Positions 27,860-38,007 of a stretch of 64,000 nucleotides of DNA are shown here, piece by piece; the first letter of the stretch is position 1, and every line of letters starts with the position of its first letter. Origin of the DNA: Bradyrhizobium glycinis (GTDB lineage Bacteria > Pseudomonadota > Alphaproteobacteria > Rhizobiales > Xanthobacteraceae); the NCBI RefSeq assembly GCF_016031655.1, contig NZ_JACCHQ010000034.1, positions 1 to 64,000 on the forward strand, read 5' to 3'. The notes under the pieces are model-generated. The model saw only the letters and a list, made by a program, of their open reading frames with translations. It was not told the DNA's origin and did not search any database. The translations under genes were made by a program, and so were the position numbers.

Positions 27860-28752
27860 CGGGCCCGAAACACATGGATGAACCGACAGTCATCGGTCGC
27901 AGGCCGGTCGGTCCGACCCGTAACGCTCAAGTCGGGCAATCCTCCGCCTGCGTTGCGCCGAAGATTGCCCTCCCGGCCGGCGCTCTGCCGTCGCGGGTAT
28001 CTGAATCCAACGAGGTGTGGGCAGCGAACCATGCCGAGATGGTCATGCAAAGCCTTTTCGAGCCAAAGGCAATGGAGGACGCCCTGGTCGCGGCCGCAAC
28101 GCCCATCCTTTTGGTTGTCGCGCAGCTTCGCGTCATCAACAACGCCGATATCAGCGTGCTGCGACGTGAGATGGTGGACCAGATCCACCGTTTCGAGCTG
28201 CGTGCGGCTAAAGATCAGGCCAGCGGCAGCGATGTCACAGCCGCCCGTTACGTGATATGCGCGTTGCTGGACGAAGCGGTGATGACCACGCGCTGGGGCA
28301 GTGAGAGCGCTTGGAGTGACAAGAGCCTGCTCAACCATTTCCATAACGAGACGTGGGGGGGCGAGATGGTTTTCCAGATACTCGAACGCGTGCAGGCAAA
28401 GCCGGCCAAATACCTCGCCTTGCTCAAGCTCATCAACATCTGCTTGTTGCTGGGGTTTGAGGGCAAATATCGCGTGGTGGAAGGAGGCCGCGAGCGGCTT
28501 GAAGACCTGCGTTCCGACGTTCGGCGTCTGTTGCGGGATCATACGAGCGAACCAGTGGCCGCGCTATCGATCCGGTGGCGCGGCGCCAAAATACGTACAC
28601 GCATGCGTCGGTACGTACCGCTATGGATCATCTTTACCGCTGCGGCCGTGATTGGGCTTACCGGCTACGGTGTCTTTCATTGGCGCCTGTCGGACGACCT
28701 CGCGCCCGTTGAGCAACTGCTCGTCATAGTCGGCCAGTCTAGACCGCGCTAA
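27856..28752 (+). CDS. tssL: T6SS inner-membrane protein TssL (DotU/ImpK)
   Basis: The 298-residue protein starts from GTG 27856, overlapping tssK; ATG 27874 is a close alternative. It has the cytoplasmic DotU fold (VAAATPILLVVAQLRVINNA, YVICALLDEAVMTTRWG, HNETWGGEMVFQILERVQA, LLLGFEGKYRV). A single C-terminal membrane segment lies near residues 258-276 (PLWIIFTAAAVIGLTGYGVF). No OmpA-like peptidoglycan-binding extension is present, so anchoring to peptidoglycan must come from another protein. Confidence 0.93.
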   Translation: MTGPKHMDEPTVIGRRPVGPTRNAQVGQSSACVAPKIALPAGALPSRVSESNEVWAANHAEMVMQSLFEPKAMEDALVAAATPILLVVAQLRVINNADISVLRREMVDQIHRFELRAAKDQASGSDVTAARYVICALLDEAVMTTRWGSESAWSDKSLLNHFHNETWGGEMVFQILERVQAKPAKYLALLKLINICLLLGFEGKYRVVEGGRERLEDLRSDVRRLLRDHTSEPVAALSIRWRGAKIRTRMRRYVPLWIIFTAAAVIGLTGYGVFHWRLSDDLAPVEQLLVIVGQSRPR

Positions 28753-28766
28753 GAGGGAGGTGCAGG

Positions 28767-31700
28767 TTGTTTGGCGCTCGATTCGTGGCCCTCGTTTCGG
28801 CTCGAGGCATCATTACGCTGGTCTCCTTGTTGCTGGTCGACACGTTGATCTGGTTCGGCGGCTCCCACCTTCACGTGTTCGATCAGCGTCCGCTGGTTTC
28901 GATGCCGGTTCGCGCGGCCACAATCGGTTGCTTCTCCTTGACGGTCGTCGTCACCATCCTTGTGCGTTACTGGCTAGCGCGCCGTGCTAACCGACGTGTT
29001 ATCAAGTCATTGATGACGAGCGAGGGGCTCGTCATGACTTCCAAAAATCGTGGCGAGGAGGAGATCGATCTCATCCGTGGACGCTTCGAGGACGCGCTGA
29101 AGGTCCTGCGCGATACAGCGTTCGGCGGCAAGCGCGGACCGAGCTATCTGTTCGAGTTGCCGTGGTACATCATCATTGGACCATCAGGGGCCGGAAAGAC
29201 AACGATCCTGCGCAACTCGGGGCTCGAGTTTCCGTTGGCCGAACGGCTCGGCGTCGATCCGGTGGCCGGTGTCGGCGGTACGCAAAACTGCGACTGGTGG
29301 TTTACCGAAGAGGCGGTGTTTATCGACACGGCGAGCCGTTATACGACACACGATGCGGATGCCGAGGTGGATCGCGCGGCCTGGCATGGCTTTCTCGATC
29401 TTCTGATCGTCCATCGGCGCCGGCGACCGATCAACGGGATCTTGGTTGCGGTCAGCCTGCACGATCTCTTATCGGGCCAGGACAACCAGCGCAGGCTCGT
29501 CAAGTCGGTTCGTTCGCGGATACAGGAGCTCGCCAAGACCTTTAGTATGCGTATTCCGGTCTATGTTCTGGTAACCAAATGCGATCTGATAGTTGGCTTC
29601 GCCGAGTATTTCGACGATCTCGACCATGATGGTCGTGCCCAGGTCTGGGGCAGGACCTTTCCTCTCGAGGGACCAGGCGATCACATCGACGACTCCGTAA
29701 CCCAGGAGATTCAGCAACTTGCCGAGCGGCTCGAGAGCAACTTGGCGTTCCGCATGCATGGCGAACGTGATCATGACCGTCGGGTAATGATGTATATGTT
29801 CCCGAAAGAATTGTGGAGCCTGCGGACCGCGGTCAGCGGCTTCGTTAGCGAGGTCTTCCGGCCGAGCCGATTCGAAGTGGAGCCGATGCTCCGTGGGGTT
29901 TACTTGACTAGCGCTGCCCAGGAAGGAGTGCCGATCGAGCGGATGAGCGGTGCCATCAGAAGGAATTTCGGTCTGCACGCAAGCCCACCCACGCCCTCGA
30001 TTGGGCCGGGAAAAACATTCTTCATCAAGAAGTTGCTGACCGATGTGATCTTCGCGGAGCAGGGGCTGGTCGGCCGCAATCTCAAACTCGAGCGCAAGCT
30101 TGCGATCGTCCACTGTGGTGGCTCTCTCGCGGCAGTCATACTGACGGTCGCCGCGCTCACGCAGTGGTACGACGCGCTCGCTCGTAGCGAAACACGCATC
30201 GCTGAAACCAAAATGGCCGCACAGACAATGCAAGCGCGCCTGAACGAACCACACGAGTCGCTGAATCTGACTAGGCTCCTGCCGACCCTCAACGCCGCGC
30301 GCCGGCTGCGCCTGACAGCTGGCGAGAACACTTGGGTTGCATGGCTCGGTGGCCTCGGCATTTCAGCGACCCCGGTGCTCGCGCCGGCTACACAACGAAC
30401 TTATGATCAGATTCTGGTCGACCGCCTGTTGCCGGTGTTTGCTGGAAGGCTCGCCGTTCGGATTGACGCGATATTGCAGGCGGGCAACGATACTATGCTG
30501 GACCAGGCCAAGGAAATGTTCCGCATCTATTTGATGCTGAGCGACCCGAGCCATTTCGATCGCGGCAAAATCGAAGAGGCTATGCACAGGGAAGTGGCGC
30601 TTACGTTTGCGCTCGAGACGACATCAGCTCGCGAACTGCAGGAGCATTTTTCACGTCTTATTGAGTTGCTGCCGAGACCCATCACGAGCGACCGGAAGTT
30701 CGTGATTGCGGTGCGCTCGCGGCTGATGGAACGTCCGCTCGTCGAGCAGGTCTACGCGCGGCTCTTGCGCGAAGCCGCTGAGAACGCGCAGCTCCGGCCA
30801 ATCGACCTCGTTAGTCTGCTGGGATCCGGTCAGCTGGAGATTAAGCCCCAGACTAATTTCCCCACAATTGGTCGGCAGGATCTCCCTTTTTCTGGCGGCA
30901 CCGCGATCATTCCGGGCATCTTCACACGGGATGGTTTGATGGGTTTCCTGCTGCCGCAGCTTCCCCGCATTGTCCAGGACGAGCAAAATGGCGATTGGGT
31001 CCTTGCCGGAAGCTCGTTCGATACGGCGGACACACAACAGCTCGTGCGCAAAGTCATCGATCGCTATGTTGCCGATTACATTCATATTTGGACAACCGCA
31101 CTGAGCAGCGTCCGCGTTGTCAAGTTCGACGATATGCGCCGGGCTTCGGAAATCCTGCGCGGGCTAGCTGGTCCTGAAAGCGCATTGCAGCAGATCATTT
31201 CCCTCCTACGCGACAATACCAACCTGCCGCGGCCCGGAGAGCAGATCACTGCCAAGCCGGGTGAGACAACGGCTGCCGTGTTCTCGGCTGCATTCGGCGA
31301 CGCCCCCTGGCCGGGAACACGGATCACGGAAGCCTTCCGGCCTCTGTTCCAACTGGGCGTAGGCGGAGCCTCGGGACAGACGCCGAGCATGGATCACATC
31401 CGCAATCTTTTCGGCGCCTTATATGCGACAATGGTCAACATCGCGACCGCGCCCGATCCCGGCCAGGCCGCATTTCAGCTTTTTCAGCGACGCGTCAGGG
31501 ATTCTAGCAACGATGCCTTTGGTGCCTTGCGCGCTGACTCAGCGCTACGACCCGAACTGGTCCGTACCATCATGAACGACATCGCGCTCTCGACATGGAG
31601 CGTCTTGCTTCAACAGGCACACGGTCATGTCAATGCCGTTTGGACACGGGAAGTGGCACCGATCTGCCAAGCTGGCGTCTATCAGCGTTATCCGTTCTTT

Positions 31701-32327
31701 GCGGCCGCGAGCGAGGACGTAACTTTAAAGGACTTCAGCAATCTCTTTCGCCCCGGCGGTATTCTCGATGAGTTTTTTCAGAAGTACCTGTCGCCATTCG
31801 TCATCGAGGACAGAACCGGCCTTGCGCGGGCAACTCTCGACCGCGCGGCGGCGCCGATTGATGCCGATGCCCTGACTCAATTTCAAAGCGCGAGGGAGAT
31901 TCGCAGGTCCTTTTTCAACGGCTCAGGTTCCGCTCCGGCCGTGAAGCTCAGCATCAAGCCAGTTTATCTCGCCTCTAGACTTCTGCGCGCGACTTTTGTC
32001 ATGGATGGCAAGGAGATCGTCTATCGTCACGAGGCGCCCCGCGCTTACGACCTTGAATGGCCGAGTCGAACCGAGGCAAGCACGGCCTCAGTCGCCCTTA
32101 CCTCTCTGGACGGAACCGAGGAGAGGATTGAGCGGTTAGGCCCTTGGGCTCTATTCCGTCTGATCGATGCCTCGCGACCCGCCTCGCGTGGCGCTACCGA
32201 TCGTTTCACGCTCACGATCGGACGGCCCGAGCGGCCAGACGTGACATATGAATTGCGGGCGGAAAGTGTGAGCAATCCGTTCAGCTTGGGTGTCCTTCGT
32301 TCGTTCCGATGTCCGGATCAGCTATGA
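28767..32327 (+). CDS. tssM: T6SS membrane-complex protein TssM (IcmF/ImpL)
   Basis: The 1186-residue protein starts from TTG 28767; the strong GAGGGAGG ribosome binding site 7 bases upstream supports this rare codon. Two N-terminal membrane segments (about 13-31 and 50-70) precede the cytoplasmic NTPase-like domain with an intact Walker A (GPSGAGKTT, 138-146). A third membrane segment lies near residues 448-470, and the remaining large domain is periplasmic. Length and domain order are normal. TssM forms the trans-envelope channel with TssL and TssJ. Confidence 0.95.
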   Translation: MFGARFVALVSARGIITLVSLLLVDTLIWFGGSHLHVFDQRPLVSMPVRAATIGCFSLTVVVTILVRYWLARRANRRVIKSLMTSEGLVMTSKNRGEEEIDLIRGRFEDALKVLRDTAFGGKRGPSYLFELPWYIIIGPSGAGKTTILRNSGLEFPLAERLGVDPVAGVGGTQNCDWWFTEEAVFIDTASRYTTHDADAEVDRAAWHGFLDLLIVHRRRRPINGILVAVSLHDLLSGQDNQRRLVKSVRSRIQELAKTFSMRIPVYVLVTKCDLIVGFAEYFDDLDHDGRAQVWGRTFPLEGPGDHIDDSVTQEIQQLAERLESNLAFRMHGERDHDRRVMMYMFPKELWSLRTAVSGFVSEVFRPSRFEVEPMLRGVYLTSAAQEGVPIERMSGAIRRNFGLHASPPTPSIGPGKTFFIKKLLTDVIFAEQGLVGRNLKLERKLAIVHCGGSLAAVILTVAALTQWYDALARSETRIAETKMAAQTMQARLNEPHESLNLTRLLPTLNAARRLRLTAGENTWVAWLGGLGISATPVLAPATQRTYDQILVDRLLPVFAGRLAVRIDAILQAGNDTMLDQAKEMFRIYLMLSDPSHFDRGKIEEAMHREVALTFALETTSARELQEHFSRLIELLPRPITSDRKFVIAVRSRLMERPLVEQVYARLLREAAENAQLRPIDLVSLLGSGQLEIKPQTNFPTIGRQDLPFSGGTAIIPGIFTRDGLMGFLLPQLPRIVQDEQNGDWVLAGSSFDTADTQQLVRKVIDRYVADYIHIWTTALSSVRVVKFDDMRRASEILRGLAGPESALQQIISLLRDNTNLPRPGEQITAKPGETTAAVFSAAFGDAPWPGTRITEAFRPLFQLGVGGASGQTPSMDHIRNLFGALYATMVNIATAPDPGQAAFQLFQRRVRDSSNDAFGALRADSALRPELVRTIMNDIALSTWSVLLQQAHGHVNAVWTREVAPICQAGVYQRYPFFAAASEDVTLKDFSNLFRPGGILDEFFQKYLSPFVIEDRTGLARATLDRAAAPIDADALTQFQSAREIRRSFFNGSGSAPAVKLSIKPVYLASRLLRATFVMDGKEIVYRHEAPRAYDLEWPSRTEASTASVALTSLDGTEERIERLGPWALFRLIDASRPASRGATDRFTLTIGRPERPDVTYELRAESVSNPFSLGVLRSFRCPDQL

Positions 32328-32624
32328 TAGGAGCGCGGTGAGAGTGCTCAGCTTTGTAGTTAGGAGGCAGGCACATGCCGCTGCTGGCACCTTGGCACGA
32401 GTGGTGAGGTCGGCCGCAATGCTGGTGCGCGGCCCGCTGGTGGTGATGAGCAAGCGACGCGACGCGCTTTACGCGGGCCAGAATTAGATCGCAACGGCAA
32501 CTCCATTCATGAGCTCAAGGTATTATTGGGGATCGACGTTCCAACGGGCAGGGCCTTGCGCTTTTGCGCCACAGGCGACCGACGATATCAGTGCGATCAT
32601 CGAATGCCTACTCGAGGCTGTGCT

Positions 32625-33494
32625 GTGAGTGAGCCCCCCCTGGGATACGTGCTCGGTGGCCGCTTCGAGCTGGCAGAGGTGATTTGCGAGGGCGGCACTA
32701 GCACCGTCTATCGTGCGGTCGATCGGATCGGCCTGTGGGCGCGTGAACAAAGTCCAGAAATCGCAGTGAAGGTCATCCAACCACATGTGAAGATGCGCCA
32801 GAAATTAGTACAGCTGTTGCACCGCGAGGCGCGTCTTTTGCGTGACTGCGTACACCGGAATTTAGCGCGGATCTACGATTCCGACTATGACGGCAAGTAC
32901 CATTACCTGGTCATGGAGCTCTTGAAGGGCCGCTCGTTGGCGCAGGTCCTGGCCGATCGTCAGAGACGACCGCTGTCACCCTCCGTGTCCTTTCAGATCG
33001 TCCGCGCCGCTGGGCAGGGCCTCGCCCACATGCACAGTCTAGGGATCTTGCATGGTGACCTCAAACCGGGAAATATCTTCATGACCTCGACCGGCGAAAT
33101 CAAAATTGTGGACTTTGGAACAGTCATCTTGCTCGACCTTCCGCCGCAAGGCGAGAAGGCCACCGCTCTGACCGACGACATTGGACTATTGACACCGGCA
33201 TATGCGTCACCGGAGATGTTGATGGGGGAGCCACGGACAGAAAGCGATGATGTCTATTCTCTCGCAGTGGTCGCCTATCTGAGCCTGACGGGCAACCACC
33301 CGTATGCGCAGCTGCCAGCCAACGAGGCACTTAACGCAAATCTCACACCGGCGCCGCCGCCGACTATTTCGCCAGCGCAATGGCGGGTGCTCGCTTCGGG
33401 CCTTGCCCTCAACCGCCGTGACCGGATCGACACCGTTGGTGAGTTCCTCCAACGTCTTGCCCGCGCGCGCTGGTTCTATCGTTGGTGCGGTTAG
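32625..33494 (+). CDS. Ser/Thr protein kinase, T6SS-linked (PpkA/TagE-like)
   Basis: The 289-residue form from GTG 32625 has GAGG upstream; ATG 32604 is possible. All kinase landmarks are present: glycine loop GGRFELAEVICEGGTSTVY, K49 in IAVKVI, catalytic HGDLKPGN (143-150), DFG (163-165), and SPE in YASPEM. It is a soluble kinase domain without a sensor or membrane segment. Its position after tssM and the FHA protein TagH suggest a phosphorylation switch for the T6SS. The usual antagonist phosphatase (PppA) was not found in the window. Confidence 0.85.
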   Translation: MSEPPLGYVLGGRFELAEVICEGGTSTVYRAVDRIGLWAREQSPEIAVKVIQPHVKMRQKLVQLLHREARLLRDCVHRNLARIYDSDYDGKYHYLVMELLKGRSLAQVLADRQRRPLSPSVSFQIVRAAGQGLAHMHSLGILHGDLKPGNIFMTSTGEIKIVDFGTVILLDLPPQGEKATALTDDIGLLTPAYASPEMLMGEPRTESDDVYSLAVVAYLSLTGNHPYAQLPANEALNANLTPAPPPTISPAQWRVLASGLALNRRDRIDTVGEFLQRLARARWFYRWCG

Positions 33495-33527
33495 CCGATG
33501 CCTCTGTTTCCAGCTCAAAAGCGTTCT

Positions 33528-35027
33528 TTAGGGAGCTCGGAGGCGATGGACGACAAGGATGCGGCCATCTGGTCCCGATTCGGCTGTGTATCGCTCGCGG
33601 TGGATGTAGAACTGTGTCATTGGGATCTGGCGGGTCGGCAGAAGTCCGAACGCCCCGAGTATGCTGATCAGCAAGCCGTCGGCCACGCGCGGGCCGTGGA
33701 CCCAGTCACGGCCGACACTCTCTCCGATATCGGGCAATGGCCCAATTTGGTCTCCAGGGTGAGGTTGCAGCCCTAATTGCCCGTATCCAGGCGTGAGAAC
33801 ATAGTTTTCGCCTTGCGGATTATTTGGAGTTACGGGCGCCCGACCTGGCCACAATAGCGCAGCATAGCGCATACCATTGATAAGCACACTTTGTGGTCGC
33901 AACCACGCCGGAAGGAGGCCGCTTTCTCGCAATTCGGCGATCAGCGAATCCGGGGCAACGCCACCCCTCCAACCCGGTAGGACATACGCTCCGAAGTCAC
34001 GCTGTGCCGGGTTATCCCTTGCGTCGGCTACAAGGATCGGTCCATCAGACGGCATTATTGGTGCGGCCGGTACTGACGACGGGCCGCCGATTTCGAAGCG
34101 CCGGAACGTCGCCTCCCTTGCGGGTGCATGGTTCTCGGGTTGGATTTTCCGGTGGAAATCCCGAAGCATATCTCGCAAATTCAGCAGACGGTTACGAAAC
34201 CCAGCAATGGTGGGTGCGTCGCTCCCTATGTAGGCGCGCACATAGTCCTGTATGTCCGTATCCAACGACGGCAACGCAATGCGGGGAGCCATTGGAGGTC
34301 TGTTGGTCTCGCGGATCCAGCTGAGGAAATCCCTCATATCGTCTGCGGCATGATTGGCGCTGCGGGCGCGGCTGTTCGGGAGTTTCTCGGTAAGCCAATT
34401 CCAAAAGTCCTCGTAGCACCGCAAATCCACATCATAAGGGCCGGGTCCCCGACTCGAGCTGCTGCTGTCGCTCGCATGCGTCACACCGCTGCTACCGCTG
34501 CCCGGTGACGATGGCCTGGCTTCCTCAAAGGCCTGAAACATCAAGTTCCTTTCACGAGCCCAGTTCTCAAATTGCAGGTCCCGAAGCATATCTCGCAAGT
34601 TCAGCAGGCGGGCACGAAACCCAACCATCATCGATACATCGGGCCCTATATGGTCAGTTGCATAGGCTTGCAGGTCGGCGTCGAACGACGAATGCGCAAT
34701 CCGGTCGGCGATTGGCGGTCTGTTGGTCTCGCGGATCCACGCAAGGAAGTCGTATATGTCGCCTGCGGCCACGGCGGCACCGTGGGAGCGGCGCCGCGGA
34801 AGCTTCGCAGCCAGCCAGTTCCAGAAGTCGTCATAGAGTTGCGTGTCCACCGGATAGGGGCGCGGCCACTGATTGGAGTCGGTGCTGCTGTCACTCACGC
34901 GAATCTCCGGCAAAAACTGCAATTGCAGGGTTGAGGCATGCTCGCTCGATCCGAAGCGCGATGTTACGTGAATTCGGTTGGGCCCGAGCTTTAAAAAATG
35001 AAAAGCGGCGCGATTTGTCGCGATCAC
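33528..35027 (-). CDS. Putative effector with two helical repeats and two C-terminal shared modules
   Basis: The 499-residue ORF starts from GTG 35027 without a good ribosome binding site, so the true start is uncertain. Residues about 58-155 and 200-295 are two copies of one helical unit (YDDFWNWLAAKLP, FLAWIRETNRPPI, LLNLRDMLRDL; the second copy reads YEDFWNWLTEKLP, FLSWIRETNRPPM, LLNLRDMLRDF). The C-terminus carries two copies of the module seen in the SUMO protease, OtsA and metalloprotease genes: 343-416 (GWRGGVAPDSL, ESGLLP, TPNNPQG) and 439-499 (AFGLLPTRQIPMTQFYIH). No enzyme motif, signal peptide or membrane segment is seen. It lies convergent to the kinase gene and is the only leftward gene between tssA and hcp apart from the dead IS630 transposase. 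Confidence 0.7.
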   Translation of the reverse strand: MIATNRAAFHFLKLGPNRIHVTSRFGSSEHASTLQLQFLPEIRVSDSSTDSNQWPRPYPVDTQLYDDFWNWLAAKLPRRRSHGAAVAAGDIYDFLAWIRETNRPPIADRIAHSSFDADLQAYATDHIGPDVSMMVGFRARLLNLRDMLRDLQFENWARERNLMFQAFEEARPSSPGSGSSGVTHASDSSSSSRGPGPYDVDLRCYEDFWNWLTEKLPNSRARSANHAADDMRDFLSWIRETNRPPMAPRIALPSLDTDIQDYVRAYIGSDAPTIAGFRNRLLNLRDMLRDFHRKIQPENHAPAREATFRRFEIGGPSSVPAAPIMPSDGPILVADARDNPAQRDFGAYVLPGWRGGVAPDSLIAELRESGLLPAWLRPQSVLINGMRYAALLWPGRAPVTPNNPQGENYVLTPGYGQLGLQPHPGDQIGPLPDIGESVGRDWVHGPRVADGLLISILGAFGLLPTRQIPMTQFYIHRERYTAESGPDGRILVVHRLRAP

Positions 35028-36507
35028 TTTTGCCGCAGCCTATACTTGCTCGTTAGGTAGCTCCATATATTGCCGCGATGACTACGAGAACTCTGACGAA
35101 CACAATCATCTGGGCTTCTTGATGTTCGTTCTGGGGGTCAATAGAAGGCAACCTCATGGGAGCAAGAGCGAGACGGTCGGCTGCAGTCAATCCGGAGAGA
35201 CGAGAGGCTCACGCGGGCGGCTCACCTGCCGACCATGACAAGCCGCTTGGATCCTTTTCCTTTGTCCGGCTCGGACCAAACTCCGTGGTCGTCCTATCGC
35301 CTCGTAATGTCCGCGTCCTCGATAGCTTCAGAGTAATCGCGGCCCTGCAGCCAAAGTGGTTCGAAAACAGGGGCCAGAACTTCGGCCGCGCCTGAACTGA
35401 CATAATGCTTCCCTCTTACCAGCGTAAGGCACCTCGTGCCTTTTGAGATGCTTAAGCGGGCAAAGATATCCACTCGAACGCGGTGCCGGGAACTGAAGCA
35501 GACCGGCCTGCAGCGTCTGTTCGATTATGATATTATCGACAGGCCCTTCTGTCGGACGATTCTAAGACCCGAAGTGCTATTTCCAATCCGGTAGCTCAGC
35601 ACCCGATAAAGCCTTATCTTCCAGGGCCGTACGTCGTCTGCCGATCAACTCGGGCCGTCCATCTGAAGGTCGGCCATTCAAAAGTATCGATCCTTCCCAA
35701 TCGACAAATCACGTGATGCGGCAAAAGGAGTTCAGGGTTCGGGCCAGCTTAACTTTGTGGGGTATCTGACAAACGCGCCGCCTCTGTCAGCTTGACAACA
35801 CTAATTGGCAAACCGCCTTCAAACCTATCAGCAGCGCTGCCATTGGCACAACTGTTGCTCTTGAGATGCAGAAACACCGATGCGCAGACTACACGAACCG
35901 TTGGGAATGACGTTCGCTTTCCCTTAAACCCGCGCGCATCGTTTCGCGAAGGAAACCCGACATATCCCCGCCATGCCTGAGACCACAAGCAACAGGTGCA
36001 TCGGCAGTCGATTGGGCTCAGGACAATGGTGCGACAAACGTGGCCAATGCTAGTGCCGCAGCCAATTCGAAATGCACCATCCGGCCGTCGGTCTCTTGTG
36101 AAGGCAAGGCTCACCGCAGGATCCGTCTTGCGCGCGGAGCATTGGAGAAGCGATGAACTCATCACAATCAAGGGCGCCAGATCAACGGTTGGGACGTGCA
36201 CCATGCCGCGCCAGCCGATCGCGATATCCCATTCATGGCGACGAGAAACTGACGCCGGGCTGGCTGGCCCCCTACCATTTCGCAAGCGAAGCGGCGGGAT
36301 CGCTTCAGGCATCGACGCTACTGTATCGAGCCTATCGACGAGTTCGCCTTGCGCCTCGATCATCTGGAGTCCGACTCTGCTGTCGGCGCTTACCGCCCTC
36401 GTAAAACGGGTCGGGACCGCGAGATTCGTTTGCACTAGGTGTTTGCCCCTTGGTCGGCGGCACTGTGACAAGCGTCGTTAGCTCTGCCGCAGTTGTTTGG
36501 TGCGCCG
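35028..36507. other. 1.5-kb region upstream of vgrG; promoter elements, no convincing gene
   Basis: Several ORFs cover parts of both strands (longest 35749-36471 on minus), but none has motifs or a good start. The NifA/RpoN promoter at 35756-35859 would give vgrG a leader of about 640 bases. That length suggests a decayed first gene or a regulatory leader. Confidence 0.45.
35756..35859 (+). promoter_or_regulatory. NifA/RpoN promoter with two activator sites, upstream of vgrG
   Basis: TGGCACAACTGTTGCT (35844-35859) is a perfect -24/-12 element. Two perfect TGT-N10-ACA sites precede it: TGTGGGGTATCTGACA (35756-35771) and TGTCAGCTTGACAACA (35785-35800). Relative to a start near 35870 they are centred near -106 and -77. 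The second resembles the activator site of the tagH promoter (TGTCAGTTTAAGAACA). The next rightward gene is vgrG. Confidence 0.75.
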
Positions 36508-38007
36508 ATGACCAATGAATCCAATCTCAGCATTGAATTAGAAATTCACAGCAAGCGCAGCATTGAGCTCAACGTCCAAGGGTTCGAGGGCACAGAGTGT
36601 ATCTCCTTGCCGTTTAGCTACGTCATTTACGCGACGACCTCGAGCGATGTCGATACCAGCTCTCTGATAGGCGAGCGCGCCGCGCTGTCTGTCAGAACCG
36701 CATGTGGGCGATGGCTTGCATCGGGCCTATGCGCCCAAATCGAGGAACTCGACCCTACGGCGACCGACCTGCGGGTGCTCCAGTTTGTCCTGCGACCGCG
36801 CTTTGCGGTCGCCGAACTCTCGGTTGCAAGCCGCATTTATGGCCCTGATCAACCGATGGGAGTCGACGACATAATCAAATCGCAGTTGGCCAAAATGAGC
36901 ATTCCAATTCCCAGCGAATACAACCTTGATCGCTATCCGAAGCGAAAGTTCATTGTGCAATACAACGAAAGTGATCTGACGTTCATCTCGCGCCTTTGCG
37001 AACGGAATGGAGTTTTCTACTTCTTCAAGCAAGAAGACGACGGTGAAACTGTCGTTTTTGGCGATAAAAATCTGGCCTTTCCTAACGTCAAGTTCGGCGA
37101 TAAGTCGAAGATTCTTTACGCGCGCCCGCACGAACGGCAGGCCCCCCGAAGCGTTGACGAAAGCGCCGTTCGCTCGTTCCGGCAGCGCCGGGTTCTCTCA
37201 ACAAAGAGGGTCGCGCTCCGCGATTACAATGAATCGGTGCCTTCCGTCATCTCAGTCGATCAGCAGGTCGGGCAAGGCAGCGGCTTCGTGGGTATCGCCT
37301 CGCGCTTCGGGGGGCATTTTGCGGACGAAGCCGAAGCGACCGCGCTAGCCCGCATTCGGGCGGAACAGATCTGCGCCGGCCAGACAATGTACATCGCTCA
37401 CACCGACGCGCCGGAGCTACGAGCTGGCGTCATCTTCGAACTCGAAGGCCATCCCCGCTTCGACGGCAAGTATCTCGTTATCGCAGCGGATCACTCGGCC
37501 TATTGCCCGGCCCCGACTGGGTTCCATGCATCCACGCAAAATGGGCGAGCGTACCAGAATATGCTCCATTGCATCCGCTCGGACGTACCTTTTCGACCGG
37601 TTGCGATGACGCCCGTGCCTCTGGGCGTGGGCCTCCACAGCGCGACGGTCGATGGAGAAGCCTGGAATGGGCGGGCCGAGATTGACGACCAGGGACGCTA
37701 CAGACTGCAGTTCATATTCGCCGAGGAACTGGCAAAAGGCGCCGGCAGCGACTACGTGCGCAAGCTCGAGCCTTATGTAGGTCCGAATCAAACGGGTTTG
37801 CATTGCCCGTTGGTGCCAGGAACGGAAGTTCTGGTCGGCTACTTGAATGGAGACATCGACCGGCCAGTTGTAATCGGTGCGATACACAATCCGGATATGA
37901 AGGGAGGAGTGACCTCAGACACGCACTTGTTCAATCGCCTCAAATCGCAATCAGGTGCCTCGATCGAAATCTTCGACGGTCCTGCGATGCCTTCTGGCGC
38001 GCTGTGA
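36508..38007 (+). CDS. vgrG: T6SS spike protein VgrG (TssI), short form
   Basis: The 499-residue form starts from ATG 36508; a TTG 15 bases upstream has no advantage. The gp27-like part is residues 1 to about 350 (RIYGPDQPMGVDDII, FIVQYNESDLTFISRLCERN). The gp5-like OB fold is at about 365-460 (GRAEIDDQGRYRLQF, GTEVLVGYLNGDIDRPVVIG). The protein ends soon after NRLKSQSGASIEIFDG, so the usual long beta-helix tip is missing. A separate beta-helix-like protein is encoded at 43.3-44.2 kb. The spike may be built from two polypeptides, or this vgrG may be truncated. Confidence 0.9.
   Translation: MTNESNLSIELEIHSKRSIELNVQGFEGTECISLPFSYVIYATTSSDVDTSSLIGERAALSVRTACGRWLASGLCAQIEELDPTATDLRVLQFVLRPRFAVAELSVASRIYGPDQPMGVDDIIKSQLAKMSIPIPSEYNLDRYPKRKFIVQYNESDLTFISRLCERNGVFYFFKQEDDGETVVFGDKNLAFPNVKFGDKSKILYARPHERQAPRSVDESAVRSFRQRRVLSTKRVALRDYNESVPSVISVDQQVGQGSGFVGIASRFGGHFADEAEATALARIRAEQICAGQTMYIAHTDAPELRAGVIFELEGHPRFDGKYLVIAADHSAYCPAPTGFHASTQNGRAYQNMLHCIRSDVPFRPVAMTPVPLGVGLHSATVDGEAWNGRAEIDDQGRYRLQFIFAEELAKGAGSDYVRKLEPYVGPNQTGLHCPLVPGTEVLVGYLNGDIDRPVVIGAIHNPDMKGGVTSDTHLFNRLKSQSGASIEIFDGPAMPSGAL

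Noticed and set aside
35060..35100. tts-box-like sequence (minus strand, TCGTCAGAGTTCTCGTAGTC) upstream of the repeat effector
   Set aside because: It shares GTCAG and TCG with the type III tts box, but the spacing is one base too long and the AAAGC half is poor.
35749..36471. 240-residue minus-strand ORF upstream of vgrG
   Set aside because: It has no recognisable motif and a cysteine- and arginine-rich shadow-like composition, and it runs against the NifA/RpoN promoter that it would overlap.
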